Source: Wyeomyia smithii
Taxonomy: Eukaryota > Arthropoda > Insecta > Diptera > Culicidae
Direction of reading: 5' to 3'
Assembly: GCF_029784165.1 (NCBI RefSeq)
Contig: NC_073696.1
Coordinates: forward strand, 263,902,760 to 263,966,759
DNA: 64,000 bases
Numbering within the stretch: the stretch's first letter is position 1; each line of letters begins with the position of its first letter. A program made the position numbers and the translations under genes. The notes under the pieces were generated by a model. That model was not told the origin of the DNA. It ran no database searches and was given only the letters and a program-made list of their open reading frames with translations. Below are positions 33,065-45,344 of the stretch, piece after piece.

Positions 33065-34111
33065 GGAATGCATTATCTATTTCCGTGCTTCTAAAAATTC
33101 GAAGTGGTGATTCGAAATTGGCTGTTTGTGGTTTCAATACCGTTTCACCTTAAGGACCATTAGCTTTTAATCGCCTGATCATTTCTAGTTTAATTTTAAA
33201 CGGGATATCAAGCCAATCCAACTTATTCTGGGCTCAAATACCACAAGCGATTCTTCATCTTTTCAGTTACAGCGTCTGAGACGAATCACGTATAAAATTC
33301 CTAACTTGATTAATACATAAGACAGCACTCGTACATCCGAAAAACACCTGAATGTGAAGTTTGACTACCAACAGGGACATATCTTGAATGCAATTTATGA
33401 TCAATGATCAGAGCTTTTGGATCACTAAAACTGTGAGTGAGTTGATTGGCTGTGAATGAGTTGATTTCGTTTGATGCTCTTGTAAAACGGTTAAAGAAAG
33501 GAGTTTAAGGTCCGATGCTTTTGCCATGTAATACATTTTGCATAAAAGTTCATAGAAATGAAGAGGACAAGTAATATTGGCTAGTTTTCAAAACTTTTCC
33601 GAAATATTTCAATCCAATAGCGTATTATGAACTTCTTAGGCGATATTTTTACCGTAGCTTGAATCAATTTTAAGCGCGCCCAAGAACTTTGCACTTTCAT
33701 CGAAACTCATGAGCGTTTCTATTCGATCAACAGGAGATCTACCGACCGTATTTGATGAAGTTCACCATCTCAGTGCATCCAGATCACTAGCGCTGAAAAG
33801 TTTCATAGAAAATAATAATAATAATAATAATACTACAAATAACATTAAATCTATACAAAAAGTTCTTAATAATTTTAATAATTTTTCTTCACCAATCCGA
33901 TTGTGGCGGTTCACTTCACGCAGTTGCTGCAATGAAGTACGATTAAGGATATAATCACTTAATGGCAGTTTCAAAACCTCTAACGAATATGAGAGGTCAT
34001 TCATTTATTACGTAACGTACTAAGAAGAAGGGGATATTCAACGAAGAGTTCCATTGCGCGAGGCCCCCATGATAAAAAACAACAGCTCTTATGAGGATCT
34101 ATTTTTTTAAA
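33065..34111. other. No gene; (AAT)n microsatellite at 33810-33831
   Basis: AT-rich to moderate-GC intergenic sequence. The AAT run of seven repeats lies inside a short open frame with no protein match. No paired ends seen. Confidence 0.4.
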
Positions 34112-34113
34112 TA

Positions 34114-35054
34114 CACGCAAAACTTTTCCTTATTACTTTAGAAGCAATAGCGCAAAATTGCCTTTTGGGTAACAAACCTATTACTTTAAAGGCAATAAAA
34201 TTCTTCCCCAGTCAAGTAACAACACATACTGACATAAATTTAGCACGTGTTACGGGAGTACGACTATCTAATATTGGTCGTTTCAACCACATGCAAGATT
34301 TTTTTCTGTCGAAAACTGCTTACTTTCCATCTCAAGCAAAAAAAAAATCACACACCGTCGCATATGTTGCACATGTTACAAGTTTCTTCAATCTCCAATT
34401 CATCCGGTGTGCGTGTATTAGTTCGCATACGGAGTAGAGAAAAAATATGACAAGAGCTGCCAAGCAGCATTTTCCCCGTCATAGAGTATGCAAACGTTGA
34501 TGATTTCAAAGACTTAAAATGCGTCTTTAAATGACATCACGATCTGTAAACTGCGTTAGAGAAAAACAAAATCATTCGCTTTGCTGCAAGATATCTAAAA
34601 CACATACTCATTGGTTCATGGAAACTCATTTGCACCTGTTTGAAAATACAAAACTCGTACCCATCCAGACAATATTCGCAACTTCGGCAACTCTGGTCAG
34701 ACAGTATTACATATTTCCATTTCATGTAAACACTGGGGGACGAAACGAAAGTGTTTCTAATTAGACATTTGAGGTTGACGGGTGAGATTCCCATTATGTG
34801 TGGATGAAGGGAAGCAAAAATGAATCTGATCGTTGCATCAATACAAATGCAGCGAGTGAAGTCTTGCTAACACATGCATTGCGGTGGGTGCTTGGCTGTA
34901 TGTTCTCCTCCAGAAACACATACAAGCGTGTGGCCGTCATAATTTTTATTACTTTTTGTTTGTTACTATTTGTGTATAATGCGCAGTCATAAGACACAAT
35001 AAGTAATAAAAAATTGCCCTAAAGTAATAAAATGTTCCCCGTTTGCGTTGGGTG
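34114..35054 (+). mobile_element. 941-bp DNA element, copy L
   Basis: Begins CACGCAAAACTTTTCCTTAT and ends GTTTGCGTTGGGTG; each terminus carries TTATTACTTTAG followed shortly by GCAAT in inverted orientation, so the TIRs are imperfect and about 35-40 bp. Flanked by TA (34112-34113, 35055-35056). It matches copy R in inverse orientation without any difference that I noticed. Open frames inside (up to 90 codons) carry no known motif and recur in mirror image in R. Confidence 0.85.
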
Positions 35055-35056
35055 TA

Positions 35057-35511
35057 CACAACCGATTTTAATTTCATAAAGATTGGACATGTGGTTCAAA
35101 AGATATGGAAAGAGATGTGTTCTGGAGACAATTTGATCTTACTCATATTTCTCCGAGATGATTGAACCAATTTTCATAAAATCAGTATCATATGGAAGGT
35201 CTAGCTGCGCCATAAGACTCTATTGATTTTTGCCTTTCTTCTAGAAAGGTATTGCAATCACTGCAAAAACCAAACGTATAAAAGTGCTCCAAAGCGTCGA
35301 ATGTCGTATATCAATCGACTTAGTTCGACGAGCTTAGCATTTTCTGTGTGTGTGTGTGTGTATAGGTGTGTGTGTATTAGAGTGGCCATTTTTGTAACAG
35401 CATGCGATTTCGATGAGCGCCGGGCGGAAAAAGTTACCTTTTTACTCCAAAAATAAGCCATGAAAATTTGAAGTAGATCCCAGTTCATTTAATGGACCCA
35501 CAAAACGCTTA
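35057..35511 (-). mobile_element. Inverted 455-bp piece of Helentron-like element C
   Basis: Between copies L and R. On the minus strand it reads: AAGCGTTTTGTGGGTCCATT (TAGAGTGGCCAT-family repeat), the CA tract (35343-35376), GCTAAGCTCGTCGAACTAAG, GTTTTTGCAGTGATTGCAAT and the tail hairpin at 35228-35247, then AATAGAGTCTTATGGCGCAG and finally AAAATCGGTTGTG. All of that is the forward order of the family, whereas DNA right of R is forward on the plus strand. So this block is flipped relative to its neighbours. Confidence 0.8.
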
Positions 35512-35513
35512 TA

Positions 35514-36454
35514 CACCCAACGCAAACGGGGAACATTTTATTACTTTAGGGCAATTTTTTATTACTTATTGTGTCTTATGACTGCGCATTATACACAAAT
35601 AGTAACAAACAAAAAGTAATAAAAATTATGACGGCCACACGCTTGTATGTGTTTCTGGAGGAGAACATACAGCCAAGCACCCACCGCAATGCATGTGTTA
35701 GCAAGACTTCACTCGCTGCATTTGTATTGATGCAACGATCAGATTCATTTTTGCTTCCCTTCATCCACACATAATGGGAATCTCACCCGTCAACCTCAAA
35801 TGTCTAATTAGAAACACTTTCGTTTCGTCCCCCAGTGTTTACATGAAATGGAAATATGTAATACTGTCTGACCAGAGTTGCCGAAGTTGCGAATATTGTC
35901 TGGATGGGTACGAGTTTTGTATTTTCAAACAGGTGCAAATGAGTTTCCATGAACCAATGAGTATGTGTTTTAGATATCTTGCAGCAAAGCGAATGATTTT
36001 GTTTTTCTCTAACGCAGTTTACAGATCGTGATGTCATTTAAAGACGCATTTTAAGTCTTTGAAATCATCAACGTTTGCATACTCTATGACGGGGAAAATG
36101 CTGCTTGGCAGCTCTTGTCATATTTTTTCTCTACTCCGTATGCGAACTAATACACGCACACCGGATGAATTGGAGATTGAAGAAACTTGTAACATGTGCA
36201 ACATATGCGACGGTGTGTGATTTTTTTTTTGCTTGAGATGGAAAGTAAGCAGTTTTCGACAGAAAAAAATCTTGCATGTGGTTGAAACGACCAATATTAG
36301 ATAGTCGTACTCCCGTAACACGTGCTAAATTTATGTCAGTATGTGTTGTTACTTGACTGGGGAAGAATTTTATTGCCTTTAAAGTAATAGGTTTGTTACC
36401 CAAAAGGCAATTTTGCGCTATTGCTTCTAAAGTAATAAGGAAAAGTTTTGCGTG
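35514..36454 (-). mobile_element. 941-bp DNA element, copy R
   Basis: Reverse complement of copy L over its whole length; TA at 35512-35513 and 36455-36456. On its right the host reads GTTCCTGAGATAGTGAACTT, the family text expected right after ATCGGTTGTGTA. Non-autonomous; no transposase. Confidence 0.85.
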
Positions 36455-36456
36455 TA

Positions 36457-37737
36457 GTTCCTGAGATAGTGAACTTTCGTTATTTCCACATTTTGATACA
36501 TAACATATAAACTAAAAATCCGATTACAATATAATCCAATAGGGTTTCATGGGGCAACTAGACCTTTCATTTGAATTTTTTTTGTAAATCGGTCCAGTCA
36601 TCTCTGAGCAAATCAAGTGAAGTTGAAATTTTGCACACACACACACACATACAGAAAATGCTAAGCTCATTGAGTTGAGTTGAGTTGGGTGATATATGCC
36701 ATTCGACCGTTTGGAGCACTTGTATACCTTCGGTTTTGCCAGAGATAGTTATACCTTCCTTGAAGAAAAGCAAGAATTCGTGAATGATATAAACTCATCG
36801 GAAAACGTTTATATTCATAACTTCTGGACCACATGTTTATTCATTGTAAAAATCATCGACGGTTCTGAAGACAGCATGTTCATTTGATACCTGTTTTGTT
36901 CCAATCGGTTGGGTAGTTTCTGAGATAATGAAGTTTCGTGATTTTCACATTTCGTTACATAAAAGACAAAGTTACGGTCCTATTATAATAAAATTCAATA
37001 GGGTCTTACTAGGCAACTAGACCTTTCATTTGCAACTTATTTCATAAAAATAGGTCCAGCCATCTCTGAGAAAAGTGGGTGAGTTCAAGTAGTCTCAGGA
37101 TAATGTTTCTTTTCATAACCTGATTTCACATTATTATATATAACGAACAAAGTTGAAGTCCAATTACAATAAAACTCATTAGAGTTTTATGGGGCAACAA
37201 GACCTTCCATATGCCACTAATTTTGTGAAAATCGGTCCAGCCATCTCTGAGAAAAGTGAGTGAGATTAAACAGTCTTCGAAACACATTTCTTTGCATAAC
37301 TTTTGAACTACATGTCCAAACACTAAAAAGTTTATTTGAAAATGGTCCAAAAAACAATCCCGTTCTTTTGATACCAATTTTGTTCAAATCGGTTGAGTAG
37401 TTACTGAGATATTGAAGTTTTGTGATTTTGATACATAACCTCGAAACTAAAAATCCGATTACAATAAAATTCAATAGGGTTCTATGGGGCAACTGAACCT
37501 TTCATTTGCGATTAGTTTCATGAAAATCGGTCCAGCCATCTCTGAGAAAATCGAGTGAGATTGGGTGACCGTTACATACATACACACACACATATACACA
37601 CACACACACACACATACAGAAAATGCTCAGCTCGTCGAACTAAGTCGATTGATATACGAGATTCGACCCTCTGAAGCTCTTTTATACCTTTGGTTTTTCC
37701 AGTGATTGCTATACCTTTCTATGAGAAAGGCAAAAAT
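36457..37737 (+). mobile_element. Helentron-like element C, right part
   Basis: Continues the family from GTTCCTGAGATAG. Units of AATAGGGTYTYATGGGGCA type near 36539, 36999, 37183 and 37472; CA tracts at 36633-36649 and 37571-37618; a degenerate internal tail at 36725-36772; final tail at 37690-37731 with hairpin 37714-37730 and GAGAAAGGC at 37723-37731. No coding. Confidence 0.7.
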
Positions 37738-40700
37738 GTTAAAGTAAAAATGATTCGTGAACTTGAGAAATTTGTTTACTATCCAACGAGATATTAATGA
37801 CTAAAATCCGTTCAGTGGTAACAAAGTAGTAAGCGTTTGAAATCGTTCATTCTGTCGTTTCATTCCATTCTCGATTTTTTGGAATGCCACCCTACTAAAG
37901 TAAGACGTTATTTAACGTCAAAACTAGTTTAATCCCATCACCTTCCGACATTTCTGGGACGCTATACCACGTGGTTTTCGCCTCAATGTTGAAATGTTTT
38001 ACCTGGTTTATATATAAACTGAAACTAATATTTGATCGCTCTCAAAACAGCAATATTCCGCTGAAGGTTAAAGATTAGTGGCGAAAATTAGTTCGTTGGT
38101 AAACATAAGTCGCGCTGCCAAGCATTCAAACTAGTTCCCGAAGCGGACCCACCCTAGCTGCCGTGTCAATCGATTCTGTTTACCGATGTCCTCTTCAGGG
38201 CGCGGACCGGAAATTGGATGCGAGATGTTGCAGTCCAATCCACTTGGAAACGGCTCATATGAGTGTCACGGCCCGGCACCCCCTCCGTCTGTTCCGAACC
38301 GTTTACATTCGGGGCTCGGTAATATTTCGTAGCATTTTTGGCTAGCACACGGTGACCGAGTTTCCGTACTGCAGTACCGCTGAGGAGTGGCGAGTAGATA
38401 ATTCCATATATTAGCGCCCTAAGTTGGAATGTGTCATAGAAGCTTACCTTTATGTGTATTGATTTCACTCAATCAAGGAACTGCAAAATAGCGCAACTTC
38501 TATCTAGGGAAACGAAATCGAGGGATCAGGAAGTGAACTATTTTTTTGCTTTCCTGGTACACGTCTGTCATGTCATGTTGGGAGGAAAAATGTGTCGATT
38601 CGAATGAGGTTATCCAAATATTCGACATATTCACCATGCATCAAAAGCATGCATCGCAGGCGTTTTATGTGCTTCCGGTTTGCTCACACACGCCTTCATG
38701 ACGGAACTGGCAAATCGTAGTTTGCTTACACTCGTAGCTTAGTACATGTATTTTGGATATTCTCCAATATTGACATGACCTTAACGAAGATCATCGTCAT
38801 TAGCGAAAAAATAAAGTGTTTGTAAAATATAACGCCAAACGTTATGATGTTCTCCAGTAAAGATCACATCACATTAATCAATACTTTCGAAGCGCACCGG
38901 ATGGCGGTAACTCTTCCGGATCGTCGGGTATTGTTTTTTTTCCCGGTCAACCGGCAATGTGTCTACCGTGATTTAGTCATGCGAGGTGAGAGAAAAAAAA
39001 GCTCAAATATGTGTCGCTGTTTCATATGCTCACATTTTTTCCAGCAGAATTTGCACACAAATCATCAGTCTGGCTACCGTTTGCTTACCCGAAACGTAGA
39101 ACATTGACCCGGCAAAAATAAACTCTCAACACAGATTGGATCTCAACACGACAACGATGGGGTTCTGCTTGCGTTGTGACACCTTTTCTTACGCTTGAAA
39201 GATTCGGACTGTTTTTGGTTGTGTGGCTTTGTCACGCAGTCTGTGGATAATATGTTCTTTGTTCGGAAGAAAGGTACGACTCAGAAAATATGCGTAGATA
39301 TTTGGGAAATTTCCATTCTTATAAAAAACGACTTGTCATTGCGTTGTAATGCATCTGGTTTATGTTTTCATGGAACTTAAATCCAACTGATTTCTAACTG
39401 ATGATGAGTTTTAGTTTTACATTAACAAGAAACTGAAACTTTCATCCCATCATTCGTCAAGAACGCTTTGAGGTAGCTGAAAAACCGTCGGACATTCTTC
39501 CGCTGTTCATCGAGCGAAAAACCGCACGCAGCTCTTTCCTCGTTGTACTCCGCCGTAGGAACAAACAAATTTGTGCACAATCCTTGGAAACTATAGTGGC
39601 TAGCAAACATTAACATTTCCAAGCACCAGCAACAGCAGCAAATTTGCTTTATGCTAGAATGCCAGTAGCAGTGGCTTCCATCAGCTTCCCGCTCATTTAG
39701 GTCCTAGGCTTTGCTATACATAATGCTGCTCAGCCAGTGCTGGCGGGCCAACCGAGTAGAACAACCGAGAACGGCGTGTCCTCGCAATGGGAAAACCATC
39801 GCAACCGAGTCCACAACCAGGTCTGCAGGCAAGAGTGAATAAATTTCCACTACGAATTTAATTCATTAGCAACGACGACGACGGCGCTACTGAGGTCGGC
39901 ACCGACGAACAACGCGACCTGTTCTAGTGTATAGTAGTAGTAGCAGCAGCAGTCTTCCAAGCTCTTGCCATCATTTGGTGGGCCTCCAGGCCATCTTGAG
40001 GTCGGTCAACGGGGACGAAGCGTTGAACTTATTTGGTGTGCAAATGACGATCGCCTTGCACACCGAGTTTGACGCTGACGCTTGGAATGCTTTCCGACGG
40101 AATTGCATTACTTCCGCATAATTTGGTGGCCGCATGAAAGAGCGACGGGACTTCATTTGGGTAAGCGGTTGCTTTTAGCACTTTCGCCGGTCGGCCGGTA
40201 CAAACTTTGCTAGCAGGAAGCACCGGAAGTGGAGGTGTTTTGATTATTCCATTCTCCCAAGAGTGCAGCTATTGCTGGTCAGCAGTGTGAGCGTTAATTG
40301 CTGCGAAGTCGTAGTTACTTTAAGCCTGTGATGTTATTGCAAAGCTTTGTACAGCCCTTTTTTGAGGAAATTTAACACGTTTAGCCGAATGATTACCAAT
40401 ATAAATAATAATGCGTATGCCAAAAAAATGTTCGTGATTGATTAAATACATTAGGTCATTATTTTTTCATGTAGAAAGTGGGTTCTACTTTTCCTGTGTC
40501 TTAATCAGACATCATTTCCACTTGATTACAAATTGCATCAAAATCACCCGGCAGGCGATGTATCTACATTCCGAAACTAATTTCTCGCAAATACACCGCA
40601 TAGTCAGCGGTCCTTGAAGGCTTCAGGGAACCACGCAAAGTGTTCAGACTGATGGCTTGCGATAGAACAATCCGCATAGCCGTGTGCAGGAGTTTTATTC

Positions 40701-41420
40701 GGGAGGGTTTTTAGGTGTTTTTAAGTTTTCGAATATAGCAAGAAAATATTAAACCCTCACTTCGCCTAATTATTAGAGTGATGCAAAAACAATTCGGAAA
40801 CCAATTAAATTCACACCTTTTTTTTACATATACGCAAATTATTACGGTGAATTTATGATGTTTTCGTTCTAAGGCTCTGCCTTTTTTTGATAAATACCAA
40901 TACCAATAAATACCATACCAAATTTCAAAATATTAGCTCGAGCTAAAAATTGAACTTTTTTAAAAACACACATTTCAACTGGTATAGATAAAATACAATG
41001 TAATGCACTATAGATTCTACTTGTCCATTTTTTTTTACTGGCAGCTTCTGGCAGAGAAGAATCGATCGACTTACACACGAATAACAGCTATTTCAAGTGC
41101 ATTTTTGGGCACGAATAGGGTATTCTATCTTTTATACGTTATTTTGTATAATTTCCTGAAGACCTTTAAAGCTGTCTAGAATTAATTATACAGTCTCCTC
41201 ATTACGATAGAACTTATTGTTGAATTCGGTCGGTGAACGGCTGGATAATTGGTACATCCCATACCTGCAGGTATAAAAGAGATCTGTATAAGGTATCCTT
41301 TTGCTTCTTGGTGTACGAGTAACCTTAGGGAAGGGCTCCCTAAGGAAGTCAATCCAAGAAAATGTTGGGAGCGGCTCGAAACAGCGTCTGTTCTTTATAT
41401 TAGGAGCGGCTGAACTACCG
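37738..41420. other. Mostly unique, moderate-GC DNA; no gene recognised
   Basis: 37900-40350 has higher GC, few repeats and no element ends; it may be intron or intergenic host DNA. A short trinucleotide run (AGT)n(AGC)n lies at 39932-39951. I saw no exon with credible codon pattern, no tRNA and no promoter motif that I trust. 40350-41420 is AT-rich. Confidence 0.4.
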
Positions 41421-41754
41421 TCTTGTTATTTATTTATTTATTTATTCATTTCGTCAAGCAAATGTAGACTACAGTTATAATAATACAATGTTTTCTTATA
41501 TTCTATACATTATTTCCAGTAGTTAGTCTATTTTTTATTTGATTTCTGCCCATGGTGATGTCGATATTTTCGCAGTGCTGATTATAGTGACGCATCATGC
41601 GATTTATTGGGCCATTTTTTTAGTTGTTGGTTCTGTGAGAATTTTCCGACAATATTTTACGATTGATAAAATTGATAAAATAAAGCATTGAAAGATCGCG
41701 GCGTTCTTTAAGTGCTTGTATGTCTATAAGCATGCAGCGTGCTTCATATGATGG

Positions 41755-42769
41755 TTAGGGAAATGATGTCCAATTTAGCTTACGAAGCGCGTACAAAAGA
41801 AATTGTTTTTGGACAGATTCAATGCGTTCTTCATGTGGGGCAATATAGGGATTCCATACAATGCTACAGTATTCCAGAATTGGTCGGATGTATGTAATAT
41901 ATAATAGTTTGATTGTATATGGGTCTTGAAAATTGTGGTCGAAGCGTTTTATAAAGCCCAGCATACTATTTGTTTTGTTGATAATTGTATTATAATGTTC
42001 TATGAATGTAAGTTTGGAGTCTAAGATTACGCCTAGGTCCCTTACGATTTTGCATTTTTCTACTGGTTGGTTTCCTAAAAAAAAGTTTGTGGGTGGTGTT
42101 ACTGTTTTTCTGCTAAAGGCTATTGAATTACATTTTTTAATGTTGAGTTGTAATAGGCTTTTGTTGCACCAAGTGTAGAATACATTAATTTCATTCTGGA
42201 ATATTTCGAAGTCTTCTGCATTGGTTATTTCTATAAAGAGCTTCATGTCATCAGCATATACAAACACATGTATTGACTTAAGAAGAAAGGAAATGTCATT
42301 TACGTATAATATAAAAAGAAGAGGGCCCAGGTGGGAGCCTTGAGGAACCCCAGAAGTTACTTCTATTGGGTTTGAAAAAGAATTTTGAAAGCGGACTATT
42401 TGTGTTCGTTTTGTTAAGCATGACTGCAGCCATTCCAAAAATTTTGTTTCAGTTACGTATTTTTCGAGCTTGAAGAGCAATAATGGTATGTCGATTCTGT
42501 CAAATGCCATGCTAAAGTCCGTATAAAGAGCTTCTACGTGGTTACCGTTGTCCATTACAGTCAGAGTGAAAGTTATGAATTCCAAAAGATTTGTGGTAGT
42601 TGATCGGCCTTTGTAAAAGCCGTGCTGTTGAGTTGTAATTTGGTGTTTTACTTGTTGAAAGATTTTTTTTATTAATTATTGATTCAAATAATTTTGGAAT
42701 GCATGAAATAATGGCAATTCCACGATAATTACGAATGTCAGATTTAGCGCCAGATTTGAAAATTGGCAC
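41755..42769 (-). pseudogene. CR1/Jockey-type reverse transcriptase
   Basis: Upstream frame (42542-42769): PIFKSGAKSDIRNYRGIAII then SCIPKLFE (RT motif 2). After a frameshift in the T run near 42660 the main frame (42585-41755) holds ALYTDFSMAFDRIDIPLLLF (motif A, Asp present), VTSGVPQGSHLGPLLFILYV then NDI (motif B), VFVYADDMKLF (intact YADD, about 42247-42258), LNIKKCNSIAFSRK, RDLGVILDSKLTF, and a thumb region with RPILEYCSIVWNPY. It ends in RKLNWTSFP, near the native end. All RT catalytic Asp residues survive; only frame breaks disable it. Confidence 0.88.
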
Positions 42770-43438
42770 TTAATATGAAGTTTTCCAGAGTTCTGGAAAA
42801 ATTCCATTCTTCAGGGACATGTTAAAAAGGTGTTGTAAGGGTGTAGATAGTTCTTCTGCCAAGTTTTTGAGAAAAATTGGAGCTATTCTGTCAGGTCCAG
42901 GACCTTTCGTAGCGTCTAAATTTTTAAGTGCGTTTTGAATTTCGAATTCAGATATTTGATTGACTGATAAAGAATTCGAAAATTCAGGAAAATACGAGAA
43001 GTATTCGCGGTCGCGATCTGTTTCTTCATATGTGGTGTGAATTTCTTGAAAAAAGTGGCAAAAAGACTACATATTTCATTACTAGTTTGTCCTACATTAC
43101 TGTCAAGATGCATTCGTGATGGAAAGTTGTTACTTTTTAGTTTGGTTTTTACGTAATTAAAGAAGTTCTTAGGGCAAGACTTTATTTGATGTTCGATTTT
43201 ACGATTATGTTCTTCATGTGCAATTTTAATGGCTGCGTCAAGTTGACAGCAAATTTCTTGGTAATTTTGAAGATTTTCGCTATTGTTGTCTTTTTTGTAT
43301 ATTTTATGTGCTTTTTGTTTTCTATTTTTTAGGTTCTTGGATTAAACCACACTGGATATTTGTTGGTGTTCGTTCGTCTTCTTTTTTTTAGAGGTACATT
43401 TTCTGATATAATTTGATTAATTATTTCATAAAATTTTG

Positions 43439-44341
43439 TTACTTGTTGACATTTCGTTCTTTACAAATTATACTACGCCAATTTATTATGCGAAGTCTAC
43501 GTGTGACTTGTTCGAAGTCAGTTTTGTGGTATTCCGGTACATCCTCGTACTCGCAGTCGCTAGGGTACGAAGTGTTATTCATTACTATTGAATATTCAGT
43601 TGCTGTGTGAAATGCTTCATTTTTCCAGATGGGAGTCAATGATGCATCTACACAGAAGTCTTCAGTGCAGTTTGTGAATAATAGGTCTAAATATGCATTT
43701 TGTTTGTTTTTGACATGATTGATTTGACATAGACCGAGTTCTGAGGATTTGCCAAAAAGATACTGCAGTGTTTCGTTTTCGCCTACGACTGGGAGTAAGA
43801 TAGATTCATTTTCAATGTCTACAATAAAGTCTGCATTACGTTGGTTGAAGTCGCCATAGACATGCAGTTTTACTTCTGGTTTCATGTTAGACATAATAGA
43901 TTCTAGAGTTTTGGAAAATAATTCATACGAATGTTTATGAGCATGTTCCGGTGGAAAGTACACGGAACAAAAGATATGTTCTTCGCCAGCAATAAATGCT
44001 TTGGCCCATACGTGTTCAAATTCTTTATATTTGACGGATATTATTTCTTCAGAAGTAAAGTCTACATTAATGGCAATGAGGACACCACCGCCTGACTTTT
44101 TTTGACTGGTAGACAAATTCCGATCGTGCCGGAATACATTATAATTGTTTCCAAATACTTCTTCGCTTCTTACGCTTGCGTCCCAGCTACTTTCAGTTCC
44201 TAAAATTATTTTAAAAGATGACGACAATAGATTTTGTTGAATTTCATTCATTTTGCTTGGGCTTTTCATGCGATTGAAATTCTGACAATAGATAAGAATT
44301 TCAGTCGCATTCTGTCGAGGAAGCGAAGAAGTGTTAGTCAA
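43439..44341 (-). pseudogene. CR1/Jockey-type AP endonuclease
   Basis: Seen: LIYCQNFNRM (cf. YQNVRG), FKIILGTESSWDASV (catalytic Glu motif TETW), KKSGGGVLIAI, HIFCSVYFPPEHA (the YIPP-type strand), KLHVYGDFNQRNADF (metal site GDFN) and LGLCQINHVKN. The terminal SDH is not found; TATEYSIVM stands in that place. The 300-codon open frame ends soon after HKTDFEQV. A linker with ATFFKKF-type text follows in other frames (42916-43113). First codon chosen as the first ATG after the ORF1 stop region. Confidence 0.83.
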
Positions 44342-44391
44342 GTTATTACTTATGTTAAAATAAAATGGTTCTGCCTCAGAAGAGGGCGTCC

Positions 44392-45317
44392 TTACTTGCG
44401 AAAATTTGTACTAAATTTATTTACACTTTCGCGAAGTTGTTGAAGACGATGCGTGCGTTCATTTGATAAAAAATGACGATATGATTGAAGGTCGGCTACT
44501 GCTTCGGCTGGCGTGAGTCCATATTCCTGATGGACTTCAATAAAGACGCGTTGGAGTTGTTCTGGAGATGTCGGCAGTCCTTCGGATGCGAGAATATTCT
44601 TATACTGGTTGGTGTAATTCCTTCTACGCATACAGATGATGGTTGGTCCTTCATGTATGCGAGATATAGGCATGTAATATGCATAACTCTTGGGTCGCGG
44701 AGTCTAGCCTTCAAAAAGCGCTCGTCGCCATTCGATGATTGCTGCGTGAGTCGGACGATTGGTGGACGCATGGGGTCAAGTTCAAATTGGCTGTCTTGCG
44801 GTGCTGATTGTATGCTGGCGTTGCTGGCAGGAGCCGGTGCAGAATTTTCATTGTTAGTTGCATTTTTTTCTGTCCGATATGGGTTGATAGTTTCGCCTTT
44901 TTGGAAATTTAAAAATTTTGATGTTATGTCTGAATTCGGCGGCCCAGCAGATTGAACGCGTGCAGCTGCCAGGAGGTCTTTGTCCGAGGGTAGTGGTTGT
45001 TTTGGCATTTCAGCAATTTGAGTTTTCTTTGAGTTGCAGGCGAAATGGTTTATTCCGTGTTTATAGGTGTTGTTACTTATGCTGATAGGGTTTGAGTTTT
45101 CCTGCTGGCGTTTGCGTTGCTGCATACGTTTACGAGCGGCCTTTTCTGCTTGCTTTTCCTGCATGCGTCTTTTACGCTGTCTGGCGTCATATTCAGTCCA
45201 GTCGCGTTTCCATACTTTTTTATTGCCAATTAGGCGCCAGCCTGATGTGAAATTTGGAGTACGGTGTTCTTCTGAGTCCGATTGTGGAGGTGGCAGTGCC
45301 CTCAGGACTCTAAACAT
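44392..45317 (-). pseudogene. CR1-type ORF1 protein
   Basis: Two overlapping frames (45317-44496 and 44673-44392) make one ORF1 with a frameshift near 44570-44670. The N-terminal part has a basic coiled segment (RQRKRRMQEKQAEKAARKRM) and a Pro/Ser-rich middle. The rest has PPIVRLTQQSSNGDERFLKA and, after the shift, RRRNYTNQYKNILASEGLPT, then a helix-rich C-terminus (ERTHRLQQLRESVNKFSTNF). RNA-binding ORF1p of some CR1 elements lack zinc knuckles, as here. Function inferred from position. Confidence 0.65.
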
Positions 45318-45344
45318 GGTAAAGAAAAAGTGCTAGTGGTATCC

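Larger units (their letters stand above)
41422..45330 (-). mobile_element. CR1/Jockey-type non-LTR retrotransposon, broken
   Basis: Minus strand: ORF1 (about 45317-44392), AP-type endonuclease (44341-43439) and reverse transcriptase (about 42900-41755), followed by about 330 bp of 3' UTR ending in TTATTTATTTATTTATT (41428-41450), i.e. an (ATAA)n tail on the element strand. Tandem tails of this type are usual for CR1/L2-like elements. Reading breaks near 44560, 43400-42800 and 42660. No TSD found. The exact clade is uncertain. Confidence 0.83.

Noticed and set aside
34112..36456. One large foldback element with 945-bp arms
   Set aside because: The outer flanks do not join into a sensible target, whereas flipping the 455-bp spacer restores two separate TA sites.
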